Assembly: GCA_030744635.1 (NCBI GenBank)
Contig: JASLQE010000135.1
Coordinates: forward strand, 1-8,779
Length of the DNA stretch: 8,779 nucleotides
Origin: Dehalococcoidia bacterium
GTDB taxonomy: Bacteria > Chloroflexota > Dehalococcoidia > JACVQG01 > JAHKAY01
Reading direction: 5' to 3'
Both the position numbers and the translations under genes were made by a program. This document shows, piece by piece, positions 1 to 5,995 of the stretch. The stretch's first letter is position 1. Each line of letters starts with the position of its first letter. The notes beneath the pieces were generated by a model. That model was given only the letters and a program-made list of their open reading frames with translations. It ran no database searches and had not been told where the DNA came from.

Positions 1-863
1 TCGGGGGCGAAGCGGGGGGCGCGGCCGAAGGACAGTATTACATTGAAGCGGGTGCCGACAACCAGCACCACATCCGCCTCCCGGAAGGCCAGGCTGCGGG
101 CACCGGGGAAGCACAGGGGGTGGTCTTCAGGGATGATGCCTCTACCCTGTGGGGTGGTGTAGAAGGGGATGCCAGCGGAGTCCACGAACTCCCGCAGCTC
201 CTCGGCGGCATCCGACCACAGTGCTCCCGAACCGGTGACGACGATGGGGCGCTGGGCTTCAGCCAGCATGCTGATAGCCCGGGATATAAGCTCCGGGTTG
301 CCCAGCGGGCGAGACGGCGGCGGGGCCTGAGGAGGAAAATACACATCCCCTTCCTCCAACCGCTGGTGGAGCACATCGCCCGGCAGGTCTACATACACCG
401 GGCCGGGGCGGTTGCCCGTGGCGTGCTGGAAGGCCATGTGAATATACTCCGGAATTCGCTTGGCGTCGTTGACCCGGCGGGACCACTTGGTAATGGGTTT
501 CATCATATCCACCTGGTCCATCTCCTGGAACGCCTCCAACTCAGACTGGGACTGGGCGCTGGAGCCGCCCAGCACCACCAGAGGAGAGGCGTCGGCGAAA
601 GCGGTGGCCACACCGGTGACCAGGTTGGTAACACCGGGTCCGGAGGCGGCGGAACATAGCCCCGGCTTGCCCCGCACCCGGCCCCAGGCGTGGGCCGCCA
701 TGGCGGCGGCCTGCTCGTGGCGTACATCAACCACCTTTAGCTCTTCAAAGGCAGCGGCCATAGTAAACCGCACCATGGGGCCTCCGGTGAGGAAAAACAG
801 GGCCTCCGCCCCCTGCTGCTTCAGTGCCCGGGCTACTAACCGGGAGCCGGTGGTTGATGCCAT
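1..863 (-). CDS. ThDP-dependent enzyme, 2-hydroxyacyl-CoA lyase / oxalyl-CoA decarboxylase-like (partial, C-terminus outside window)
   Basis: This is the N-terminal 287 residues of a thiamine-diphosphate enzyme of the acetolactate synthase superfamily; the family is usually about 550 residues, and the C-terminal ThDP/Mg-binding domain lies beyond base 1. The start is ATG at 863, preceded by AAGGAG about 5 bases upstream. The pyrimidine-binding domain covers about residues 5-170, with the cofactor-activating glutamate in RHEQ (Glu50) and the SGPGVTN loop at 74-80. The central domain begins near 190. Two stretches resemble 2-hydroxyacyl-CoA lyases more than true acetolactate synthases: GGSS..Q...EAFQE at 99-114, and GTRFNVILSFGRAPRF at 270-285, matching the lyase pattern GARLNWILHFG.PPR. 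Such enzymes cleave 2-hydroxyacyl-CoA to formyl-CoA plus an aldehyde, or decarboxylate oxalyl-CoA. Superfamily membership is near certain; the exact substrate is inference, and an acetolactate-synthase-like enzyme remains possible. Confidence 0.8.
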   Translation of the reverse strand, partial: MASTTGSRLVARALKQQGAEALFFLTGGPMVRFTMAAAFEELKVVDVRHEQAAAMAAHAWGRVRGKPGLCSAASGPGVTNLVTGVATAFADASPLVVLGGSSAQSQSELEAFQEMDQVDMMKPITKWSRRVNDAKRIPEYIHMAFQHATGNRPGPVYVDLPGDVLHQRLEEGDVYFPPQAPPPSRPLGNPELISRAISMLAEAQRPIVVTGSGALWSDAAEELREFVDSAGIPFYTTPQGRGIIPEDHPLCFPGARSLAFREADVVLVVGTRFNVILSFGRAPRFAP

Positions 864-898
864 AGCGCTCCTTTCAGGTCTCAGTAGATATTGGCCCT

Positions 899-927
899 AT
901 TGTAAACCGGAAGTGGGCCGGAGACAA
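899..927 (-). promoter_or_regulatory. Predicted sigma70-type promoter of the ThDP enzyme gene
   Basis: Read on the minus strand, TTGTCT (927-922) is followed after exactly 17 bases by TACAAT (904-899), matching the consensus at 4/6 and 5/6 positions. The expected transcription start lies near 892, giving a leader of about 30 bases that includes the AAGGAG ribosome binding site. The spacing and position just upstream of the ATG at 863 support the call. Confidence 0.5.
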
Positions 928-967
928 CAGGCCCTCCCTAGGGTCATTTAGGGTGCCTTTTTCCCCA

Positions 968-1179
968 CCCGCCCGGTTTTATTTTTGCGGGGGACACCCC
1001 TCCGATTGTCCGCCTTGCGGACTCCGCTCCCTGATGCGGAGGGTTCCACCCATCGGTCCGAAGGACTCTCCGCCTCGCGGAGTCCGATAATCCGTTCGGA
1101 CCGGACTCTTTAGGAGAGTCCGATGAGCAAAGCATCATCGGGCCGCGGCCCCCCTCCAAAGGTGCAGAGCCCCTTTGGA
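968..1179. repeat. Cluster of short inverted repeats in a non-coding gap
   Basis: The 341-base gap 864-1204 holds no credible gene. Apart from the promoter near its left end, it holds at least seven small dyads. These are CCCGC/GCGGG (968-991), GTCCGC/GCGGAC (1008-1022), CTCCGC/GCGGAG (1022-1041), CTCCGC/GCGGAG (1068-1082), CGGACTCT/AGAGTCCG (1102-1122), CGATGA/TCATCG (1121-1140), a 12-bp palindrome GGGCCGCGGCCC (1140-1151) and TCCAAAGG/CCTTTGGA (1155-1179). None has a following T-run on the minus strand, so ordinary terminators are not obvious. The words GGACTC and its complement recur five times. It may act as an mRNA 3' structure after the hydrolase gene, or be a REP-like repeat cluster. 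Confidence 0.7.
1008..1086. repeat. Two copies of a 19-bp hairpin repeat, 60 bases apart
   Basis: Copy one at 1008-1026 and copy two at 1068-1086 match at 16 of 19 positions. Each forms a 6-bp stem with a 3-base loop followed by the same TCCG. Two of the three differences are the two partners of the outermost stem pair, G-C in copy one and C-G in copy two, so pairing is kept. The third difference is in the loop (CTT versus CTC). Confidence 0.65.
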
Positions 1180-1204
1180 ATCCCCATGGCTAACCAGACA
1201 TCCC

Positions 1205-2011
1205 CTAAGAGTATTGGCTTATGAAATCCCCAATCTTATCGAAGTACTGCTTGTGACCCCTTATCATCAAATCATTGTGGTCAGCGCCCTGGATGATGAG
1301 CAGGTCCTTATCCCTGGCGCCGGAGCTTTCGTACATCTCTATCCCCTCCTGAACCGGCAGTATCTGGTCATACTCCCCGTGAATCACGCAAGTGGGGATG
1401 CTTACAGTCTTGATTTTATCCTTGTTCAGGAAAGTGCCTGACGAGAGCTTCTCCTTTGCGCTGTCCTCCAGGAAGCCCCAAAGCCGGTGCAGGTTGTTGG
1501 CCGAACCGCTCTCGATGATAAGCCCTTTGACCTCGCCCTGGCGGTGATAGGCCAGCTCTACGGCGGGCATGCTGCCCAGAGACCGTCCCATGATGAAAAC
1601 GCTGTCCTTGAAGCCCCCGCTGTTGATAACCCTCCTGAACCCGTCGTAGACGGGATGGCAGTCCTTTAACAGGTTTGAGATGGTCGGCTTGCCGCTGCTC
1701 AGGCCATAGCCTCTGTAGTCCGCCACGAACAGGTTGACCCCTTTTTCCAGATAGAACTGAGCAAGCCACTCGTGGTCGGCTACGGTCTCACCATTGCCGT
1801 GGAAGTAGAGGATAGTGGGAAACTCAGTTCCCCGTACCCACATGGCGCACCCGATTCTGACTCCGCCCTCCACCTCCACGAAATGTGTGGTGGCGCTGCT
1901 TACCGGGTCCTCTGACGGCTGCGGGAAATATAAGGGAGAATAGGCGATTGGGAAGACTATCTCAAGAATCTCCGGTATGTCCATGAATGAAGTGTCGGTT
2001 TCGTGCGACAT
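1205..2011 (-). CDS. Alpha/beta hydrolase (serine hydrolase, FrsA/ABHD-like)
   Basis: A 268-residue cytoplasmic-looking hydrolase with no signal peptide or membrane segment. The fold markers are in order: the oxyanion-hole motif HGNG at 71-74 after a hydrophobic strand, DYRGYG at 98-103, the nucleophile elbow GRSLG with Ser144, the acid in HGEYD (Asp215), and the base in GADHND (His245). This gives a complete Ser-Asp-His triad. Length and motif spacing fit the small hydrolases related to ABHD13/ABHD17 and YfhR, which hydrolyse esters or thioesters; the substrate cannot be read from sequence. The ATG at 2011 has only a weak AGGG upstream, and that lies inside a 14-base palindrome; Met10 is a less likely start. 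It lies 143 bases downstream of the crotonase gene on the same strand and could be cotranscribed. A thioesterase-like role in CoA metabolism is a guess from the neighbours. Confidence 0.88.
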   Translation of the reverse strand: MSHETDTSFMDIPEILEIVFPIAYSPLYFPQPSEDPVSSATTHFVEVEGGVRIGCAMWVRGTEFPTILYFHGNGETVADHEWLAQFYLEKGVNLFVADYRGYGLSSGKPTISNLLKDCHPVYDGFRRVINSGGFKDSVFIMGRSLGSMPAVELAYHRQGEVKGLIIESGSANNLHRLWGFLEDSAKEKLSSGTFLNKDKIKTVSIPTCVIHGEYDQILPVQEGIEMYESSGARDKDLLIIQGADHNDLMIRGHKQYFDKIGDFISQYS

Positions 2012-2013
2012 AA

Positions 2014-2027
2014 ATGCCCTGGGGCAT
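2014..2027. promoter_or_regulatory. Palindrome over the hydrolase ribosome binding site
   Basis: ATGCCC-TG-GGGCAT lies 2 bases upstream of the hydrolase start codon and includes its only Shine-Dalgarno-like stretch (AGGG on the minus strand). A TATGAT box (2031-2026) overlaps its outer edge but has no good -35 partner. It could be a repressor site or an RNA hairpin that hides the ribosome binding site. The function is inferred only from position. Confidence 0.3.
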
Positions 2028-2051
2028 CATATCACACTCTCTCTGCCCGCA

Positions 2052-2144
2052 GTAAGGCGGCGGCCATATGTGGGGGCTTCTTGCCTCTATCGCTGGCTGC
2101 CGCCTTATCCGGGGCTGTCTGCCCCTAAAGGGCTGTACCGGATA
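2052..2144. other. Hairpin-rich spacer between crotonase and hydrolase genes
   Basis: Two compound hairpins fill most of the 143-base spacer. The larger pairs TAAGGCGGCGGCC (2053-2065) with GGCTGCCGCCTTA (2095-2107), 13 pairs with one G-T wobble, plus one more A-T pair inside. Its loop contains a smaller GGGGC/GCCTC stem. The next pairs TATCCGG (2107-2113) with CCGGATA (2138-2144) and encloses GGGGC/GCCCC (2111-2125, alternative pairing). No T-run follows, so this looks like a processing, stability or attenuation structure rather than a simple terminator. I do not recognise a known riboswitch or small-RNA family in it. Confidence 0.5.
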
Positions 2145-2154
2145 GGGATAGGGC

Positions 2155-2916
2155 CTACCTTCCTTTGTATACAGGCTTCCTCTTTTCCAAAAAGGAGTCC
2201 AGAGACTCTTTATAGTCCTCGGTAGACATCAGACTGTCAATGGTGGCGGCTATCCACGCCTCAACATCGGGCCCGACCATTCGGGCCTTCCTCAGCTTGC
2301 GCACACCCTCCACCACGGCCTTCGCTGCCAGCGGCGGCAGCTCACTGATTTCCTCGGCCATCTGCCTTGCCGCTGCCATCAGCTCCGAATCGGGGACCAC
2401 TTTGTTGAGCAACCCCATCTCCAGGGCGTGCTGGGCGCTAAGTTTCTTGCCCAGGCCCAGCTCCACCGCCTGGCAGTGGGGGAACACATCTACCAGGCCC
2501 CGTACCAGAAAAGTGGGAATCCTGTTGCGCAGCACCTCCGCTATCTGGAATGTGGCGCTTTCGGCGGCAATCCGGAGGTCGCACAGCATGGTCCACAGGA
2601 AGCCACCCCCCAGGGCGAAGCCGTTGATGGCCCCTATGACGGGTTTGGTCACCTCCCCGTTGTCCAGGGGGGTCCTGGCCGGTAGCCGCTTTTCCCCTCT
2701 GGCCGCCGCCTCCTTGATATCCATACCCGAGCAGAAAGACCTTCCGGTACCCGTATAGATGGCCACCCAGGCATCGTCATCACCCATAAACTGCCGCCAG
2801 GCGGCATTGATGTCCCGGACCATGTCGTTGCTCTGGGAGTTGAGCCGCTCGGGGCGGTTCATCCTTATGATTGCGATGTGCCCGTCCCTCTCATAGTCGA
2901 CAAACTGATAGTTCAT
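2155..2916 (-). CDS. Enoyl-CoA hydratase/isomerase family protein (crotonase)
   Basis: A 253-residue crotonase of normal length. The CoA-binding and oxyanion-hole segments are present: FCSGMDIKEA at 61-70 and NGFALGGG at 98-105. The C-terminal helix ends in the typical FLEKRKPVYKGR. Aligned with mitochondrial enoyl-CoA hydratase, Glu127 matches catalytic Glu164, but the position of Glu144 is Leu107 (GGGFL where hydratases have GGGCE). The usual IPGAGG.QRL stretch is also replaced by RIPTFLVRGL. The family fold is certain. Classic hydration of trans-2-enoyl-CoA is doubtful; an isomerase or another crotonase reaction with a single acid/base residue is possible. The ATG at 2916 has a GGGGGT ribosome binding site about 7 bases upstream. 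A strong promoter lies about 75 bases further upstream. The divergent SDR gene suggests shared control of acyl-CoA metabolism. Confidence 0.9.
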   Translation of the reverse strand: MNYQFVDYERDGHIAIIRMNRPERLNSQSNDMVRDINAAWRQFMGDDDAWVAIYTGTGRSFCSGMDIKEAAARGEKRLPARTPLDNGEVTKPVIGAINGFALGGGFLWTMLCDLRIAAESATFQIAEVLRNRIPTFLVRGLVDVFPHCQAVELGLGKKLSAQHALEMGLLNKVVPDSELMAAARQMAEEISELPPLAAKAVVEGVRKLRKARMVGPDVEAWIAATIDSLMSTEDYKESLDSFLEKRKPVYKGR

Positions 2917-2990
2917 GGTTTTACCCCCAATTCGGACTCGTCTACGCAGTGGGAGCTACATCGCATCCATCACCCGGCGGCTTCGCCCCG

Positions 2991-3019
2991 ATGATATGTC
3001 CGTTACGGCAAACTGTCAA
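2991..3019 (-). promoter_or_regulatory. Strong predicted sigma70-type promoter of the crotonase gene
   Basis: On the minus strand a perfect TTGACA (3019-3014) is followed after 17 bases by TATCAT (2996-2991), 5/6 to consensus. The expected start is near 2984, giving a leader of about 68 bases before the ATG at 2916. It may also drive the hydrolase gene downstream. This is one half of the divergent control region 2917-3290. Confidence 0.7.
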
Positions 3020-3104
3020 CCAAGTTAAGGGTATTGAGCGATGCGTTAACCCTTTTTATTCGCGCCCCCTGTGCCCGCGAGGGTGATACATGGTCTATCA
3101 TGGT

Positions 3105-3148
3105 GTGGGGGACTCGACACCATATAGTGGGGAACTTGACACCATATA
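3105..3148. repeat. Perfectly tandem 22-bp direct repeat upstream of the SDR gene
   Basis: The units at 3105-3126 and 3127-3148 abut with no gap and agree at 20 of 22 positions. Both start with GTGGGG and end with GACACCATATA. The second unit carries TTGACA, the -35 box of the predicted SDR promoter; the first has CTCGACA at the same place. The first unit is also overlapped by a 7-bp inverted repeat, ATGGTGT (3100-3106) with ACACCAT (3117-3123). Two phased sites two helical turns apart would suit an activator or repressor. A remnant of an insertion-sequence end is an alternative. Confidence 0.7.
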
Positions 3149-3164
3149 AGGGTAGCGGCACAAT
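3136..3164 (+). promoter_or_regulatory. Predicted promoter of the SDR gene
   Basis: A perfect TTGACA (3136-3141) is followed after 17 bases by CACAAT (3159-3164), 4/6 to consensus. The -35 box is inside the second tandem repeat unit. The leader to the ATG at 3291 would be about 120 bases. It contains a perfect 9-bp tandem repeat GAGTGAGTA at 3254-3271, and a GGAGGT ribosome binding site at 3281-3286. Confidence 0.45.
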
Positions 3165-3290
3165 GAGCACGCATGGCTGGCGGCCAAGACAGACTTATTT
3201 TCCCCCGTACGCTTCTTTGGTAGGGGCGGGGACGGTTAGACGCATTCAAGGCGGAGTGAGTAGAGTGAGTAATGAATACAGGAGGTAGGT

Positions 3291-4286
3291 ATGCCTAAGC
3301 TTCTGGAAGGCAGGGTTGCCGTGGTAACCGGTGCGGGGCGGGGCCTGGGGAGGGGCCATGCGATGTTGATGGCGACGCAGGGGGCCAAGGTTGTGGTCAA
3401 CGATGTCGGAGGGGCGACCGATGGTGTGGGGGTATCCAGGTCCCCCGCGGATGAAGTGGTGGAGGAGATAGGAAAGGCCGGCGGAGTAGCGGTTGCCAAC
3501 TACGATTCCGTATCTACACCGGAGGGGGCGGATAACATCATCAAGGCGGCACTGGACAGTTTTGGCCAGTTGGACATCATGGTCAACAACGCCGGTATCC
3601 TCCGGGACCGGATGGTGTTCAACATGGGGGATGAGGAGTGGGACCTGGTGATGAAGGTCCACCTCTACGGCACATTCTACTGCACACGGGTGGCCTCCAG
3701 GCTCATGCGCGGGCAGAGGTACGGCCGGATAATAAACACTTCGTCAATATCCGGGCTGGGCAATATGGGACAGGCCAACTACTCAGCGGCCAAAGAGGCC
3801 ATAGTAGGCTTTACCCGCACGGCGGCCAGGGACCTGGCCAGGTACGGGGTGACCTGCAACGCCATCCGTCCCGGCGCTGCCACCAGGATGACCATGACCG
3901 ATGATCTCTATGAGGCCCGCAAGAGGAGCATGGGCCAAGAAGAGGCCGACGAGTGGCGGAGAACCGCCATGGCCAGGACCCCGGAGGATGTATCGCCTAT
4001 AGTGGCCTATCTGGCCTCGGAGCAGGCGGCCAAGTTCAATGGATGCATATTCGAGGTCCGGGGCGACTTTATCGGCATGTATGCAGACCCGCCCCGGCTG
4101 GGCGTTACCATGCGCACACAGAATGGAAGGTGGACGCCCGAGGAGCTCAATGAGCTTATGCCCAGGATGGTGGCTGGCAGCCTGAGGGAAATCCCGACAT
4201 CAGCCGAGCAGCTTCTGGCCCCGGACGCCAAGGGCTGGGTGCTGTCGGGAGGCGAGCTTAAAGAGGTGGAGGCCTTTCTTCCCTGA
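3291..4286 (+). CDS. Short-chain dehydrogenase, (3R)-hydroxyacyl-CoA dehydrogenase of MFE-2 type
   Basis: A 331-residue classical SDR closely resembling the N-terminal dehydrogenase domain of peroxisomal multifunctional enzyme 2 (HSD17B4). It should oxidise (3R)-3-hydroxyacyl-CoA to 3-ketoacyl-CoA. Seen: TGAGRGLG at 13-20 for dinucleotide binding; Asp38 in VVNDVGG, indicating NAD rather than NADP; ANYDSV at 69-74; NNAG at 99-102; and the catalytic set Ser151, Tyr164 and Lys168 (YSAAK), at the same numbers as in human MFE-2. The SDR core ends near 265. A tail of about 65 residues rich in acidic residues follows, as in MFE-2, but there is no fused hydratase or sterol-carrier domain. The start is fixed by a near-perfect GGAGGT 4 bases before the ATG. 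It faces the broken dehydratase gene tail to tail, 22 bases apart. Its role in beta-oxidation-like turnover of 3-hydroxyacyl-CoA is likely; the chain length is unknown. Confidence 0.9.
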   Translation: MPKLLEGRVAVVTGAGRGLGRGHAMLMATQGAKVVVNDVGGATDGVGVSRSPADEVVEEIGKAGGVAVANYDSVSTPEGADNIIKAALDSFGQLDIMVNNAGILRDRMVFNMGDEEWDLVMKVHLYGTFYCTRVASRLMRGQRYGRIINTSSISGLGNMGQANYSAAKEAIVGFTRTAARDLARYGVTCNAIRPGAATRMTMTDDLYEARKRSMGQEEADEWRRTAMARTPEDVSPIVAYLASEQAAKFNGCIFEVRGDFIGMYADPPRLGVTMRTQNGRWTPEELNELMPRMVAGSLREIPTSAEQLLAPDAKGWVLSGGELKEVEAFLP

Positions 4287-4308
4287 GGGCGTGCCCCCGG
4301 TTCCCGGC

Positions 4309-5653
4309 CTATGCGCCACCCTTGACCTCTACCAGAGACCGTCCAGGCCTCTTAGCCTCCATGCCCAGGCTCTCCATAAAGGCATCGATCTGGGAAACCA
4401 CCTCCCCCTGGTTTAGCTCCGAGGTGTTGGCGCAGGCCGTCTGGTAGGATGTGACCGGCAGGCCTGCCTTTTTGAGGAAGGCGATGGACTCCATAGCCCC
4501 GCACAGGTTTCCCAGGCAGCCCCGGTCCATGGCAAAAACGGCGCCATCAATTTTGAAGTGACGGGCCATGGCCACGCGGTGGCCAACCCGCGCGCTGAGC
4601 TTGGGGCGCTGGTAGTACCGGGTGAACACCACCGCCATGGAACGTAGGATATCATCCCGGGTCTTTAGCGGCAGCCCCATGTCTTCGGGCATGGGGCATA
4701 TGGCCCAGGAGCCGTCATCGTTCACATTGAACAGGCCGCCGAACTCCGTGAAGTAAAGCCATGAGCCTATGCAGGTGGCCCCGTAGCGGTTGAAGTAGCG
4801 TATTATGTTGGTGGGATACCAGGGCACCGGCCCCTCGTGGAACAGGCGGCACCTCTCCGTGCTCAGGGCGGCTATGCCGCCATCTACCCGGCCCGATATC
4901 TCGTCCAGGGCGTTTTTATAAAAGTCTCTTACCTCGGGCAGGTACATGGCACCCCGCCACATAAGGGTGGCGAAGGAGGCCAGCGTCTTCTGGTCCAAGG
5001 GGGCGGGCACAGCCGCCTGGCACTCCATCATGCGGGTCAGGTAGATACGGGACCGCCACTCGTTAAGCCAGCCTTCGGCCAGCTTCTCATCGTCAAACCT
5101 CCGTCCGGTGGTCTTCTGGAGCCATTCCACCGCTTCCTGAAGCTGGGCAAACATGTAATCAGCATCGGCCGGGCGGTGCTCTTCCTGCCACGCCCACTCC
5201 ACCACGAAGCTGGGAATCTGGAAGTAGTACTCCTGGTAGAGCTAGTGGGCCTTCATCTGCCCCTGGCAACCCAGTGACTTGAAGTGGATATCAGGCCTCA
5301 GGATTTCATCGGTGCGCTTATCGAGCCCGAAGCGCTCCATCAGTATGGAGCCGAGCGCGATGCGCAGGGTGGCGCAGCAGTCGTTGCTATAGCCCTGGGC
5401 GCTGGCCAGCTCGTTCATCCTGGTGATAAGGCGCAGATCCTGCATATCGGGGCCGATGGGCATGGGGGAGAGTAGCTGTAAGCCGCCCACCACACCGGAC
5501 ACAACGGAGGAGAGAGGCCCCGGCCCCCCCCAACACCACCAGCTCTCCCCGGTCCTTGGCGGTAAAGGTATCCCTTGCCAGCCTCCGCCATAGCTCCTCC
5601 AACCTGCCCCAGCACTCCAGCCGCTTTGTGGGATATAGGTTCTGCACTGCCAT
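4309..5653 (-). pseudogene. 2-hydroxyacyl-CoA dehydratase / benzoyl-CoA reductase-like subunit, broken by a frameshift and an internal stop
   Basis: Read end to end this encodes about 447 residues, a full-length member of the HgdB/BcrC-like family whose subunits bind a [4Fe-4S] cluster and remove water from 2-hydroxyacyl-CoA after activation by an ATP-driven reductase. It starts at ATG 5653 with GAGGAAG upstream (MAVQNLYPTKRLECWG). Frame is lost in a run of eight G (5524-5531 on the plus strand as C); removing one G joins LVVLGG directly to GPLSSVVSGVVGG and restores the frame. A TAG at 5242-5244 then interrupts MKAH-stop-LYQEYY in otherwise continuous family-like sequence. Plausible cluster cysteines remain: Cys92/93 (NDCC), Cys129 (LGCQ) and Cys379 (DRGCLGN) in restored numbering. 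The terminal stop is TAG at 4309. The C-terminal 298 residues stay open from GTG 5205, but that has no convincing ribosome site. The gene is paralogous to the one at 8155-8779. Either lesion could be a sequencing error, but two together favour true decay. Confidence 0.8.
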
Positions 5654-5712
5654 AACGCTTCCTCTTGGTCCAGCTACTGAAGGTCTCAGCCCAGCCCGGT
5701 CCTCTTAGGCCC

Positions 5713-5740
5713 ATCATAGCCAGCCTGGCCCAAATGTCAA
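5713..5740 (-). promoter_or_regulatory. Strong predicted promoter of the broken dehydratase gene
   Basis: On the minus strand a perfect TTGACA (5740-5735) is followed after 16 bases by TATGAT (5718-5713), 5/6 to consensus. The expected start near 5706 gives a leader of about 50 bases to the ATG at 5653. The promoter and the ribosome site look undamaged although the coding region is broken. Confidence 0.65.
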
Positions 5741-5787
5741 GCCCCATAGGTGGCTGTGGCGCAACACTCAGTCACCCCGGCCTTAGC

Positions 5788-5817
5788 TGGACGGCACCGG
5801 GCCGGGTGTTGTAAAAT
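5788..5817 (+). promoter_or_regulatory. Possible promoter of tRNA-Lys
   Basis: TGGACG (5788-5793) and TAAAAT (5812-5817) match the consensus at 4/6 and 5/6 with an 18-base spacer. They lie about 55 bases before the mature tRNA. It is the best candidate in the gap 5741-5872, but only moderate. Confidence 0.35.
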
Positions 5818-5872
5818 TTGGCAGGAAGGCGAAGGGGCGGGCGGATAGATTTCGCTCCTGAGCCTCGAAGGC

Positions 5873-5948
<76 letters not shown>

Positions 5949-5995
5949 CCGCTCCATTATCCAGATATCAGGGCCACACATAGTCAATACAGAGG

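Noticed and set aside
944..1159. Open frame of 71 codons on the minus strand in the hairpin-rich gap
   Set aside because: Its composition follows the inverted repeats, it has no ribosome site and the protein shows no family features.
2240..2758. Long open frame of 172 codons on the plus strand
   Set aside because: It is the antisense shadow of the crotonase gene, whose motifs and promoter are clear.
3027..3060. AAGGGT/ACCCTT hairpin followed by TTTATT, resembling a terminator
   Set aside because: Only a 6-bp stem with a 16-base loop, and no plus-strand gene ends upstream of it; too weak to call.
3034..3288. Open frame of 84 codons on the plus strand in the divergent control region
   Set aside because: It runs through the tandem repeat and promoter elements and ends in the SDR ribosome site; no protein-like pattern.
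4837..5277. Open frame of 146 codons on the plus strand over the broken dehydratase gene
   Set aside because: No recognisable protein features and no start signals; a shadow of the opposite strand, which shows family motifs.
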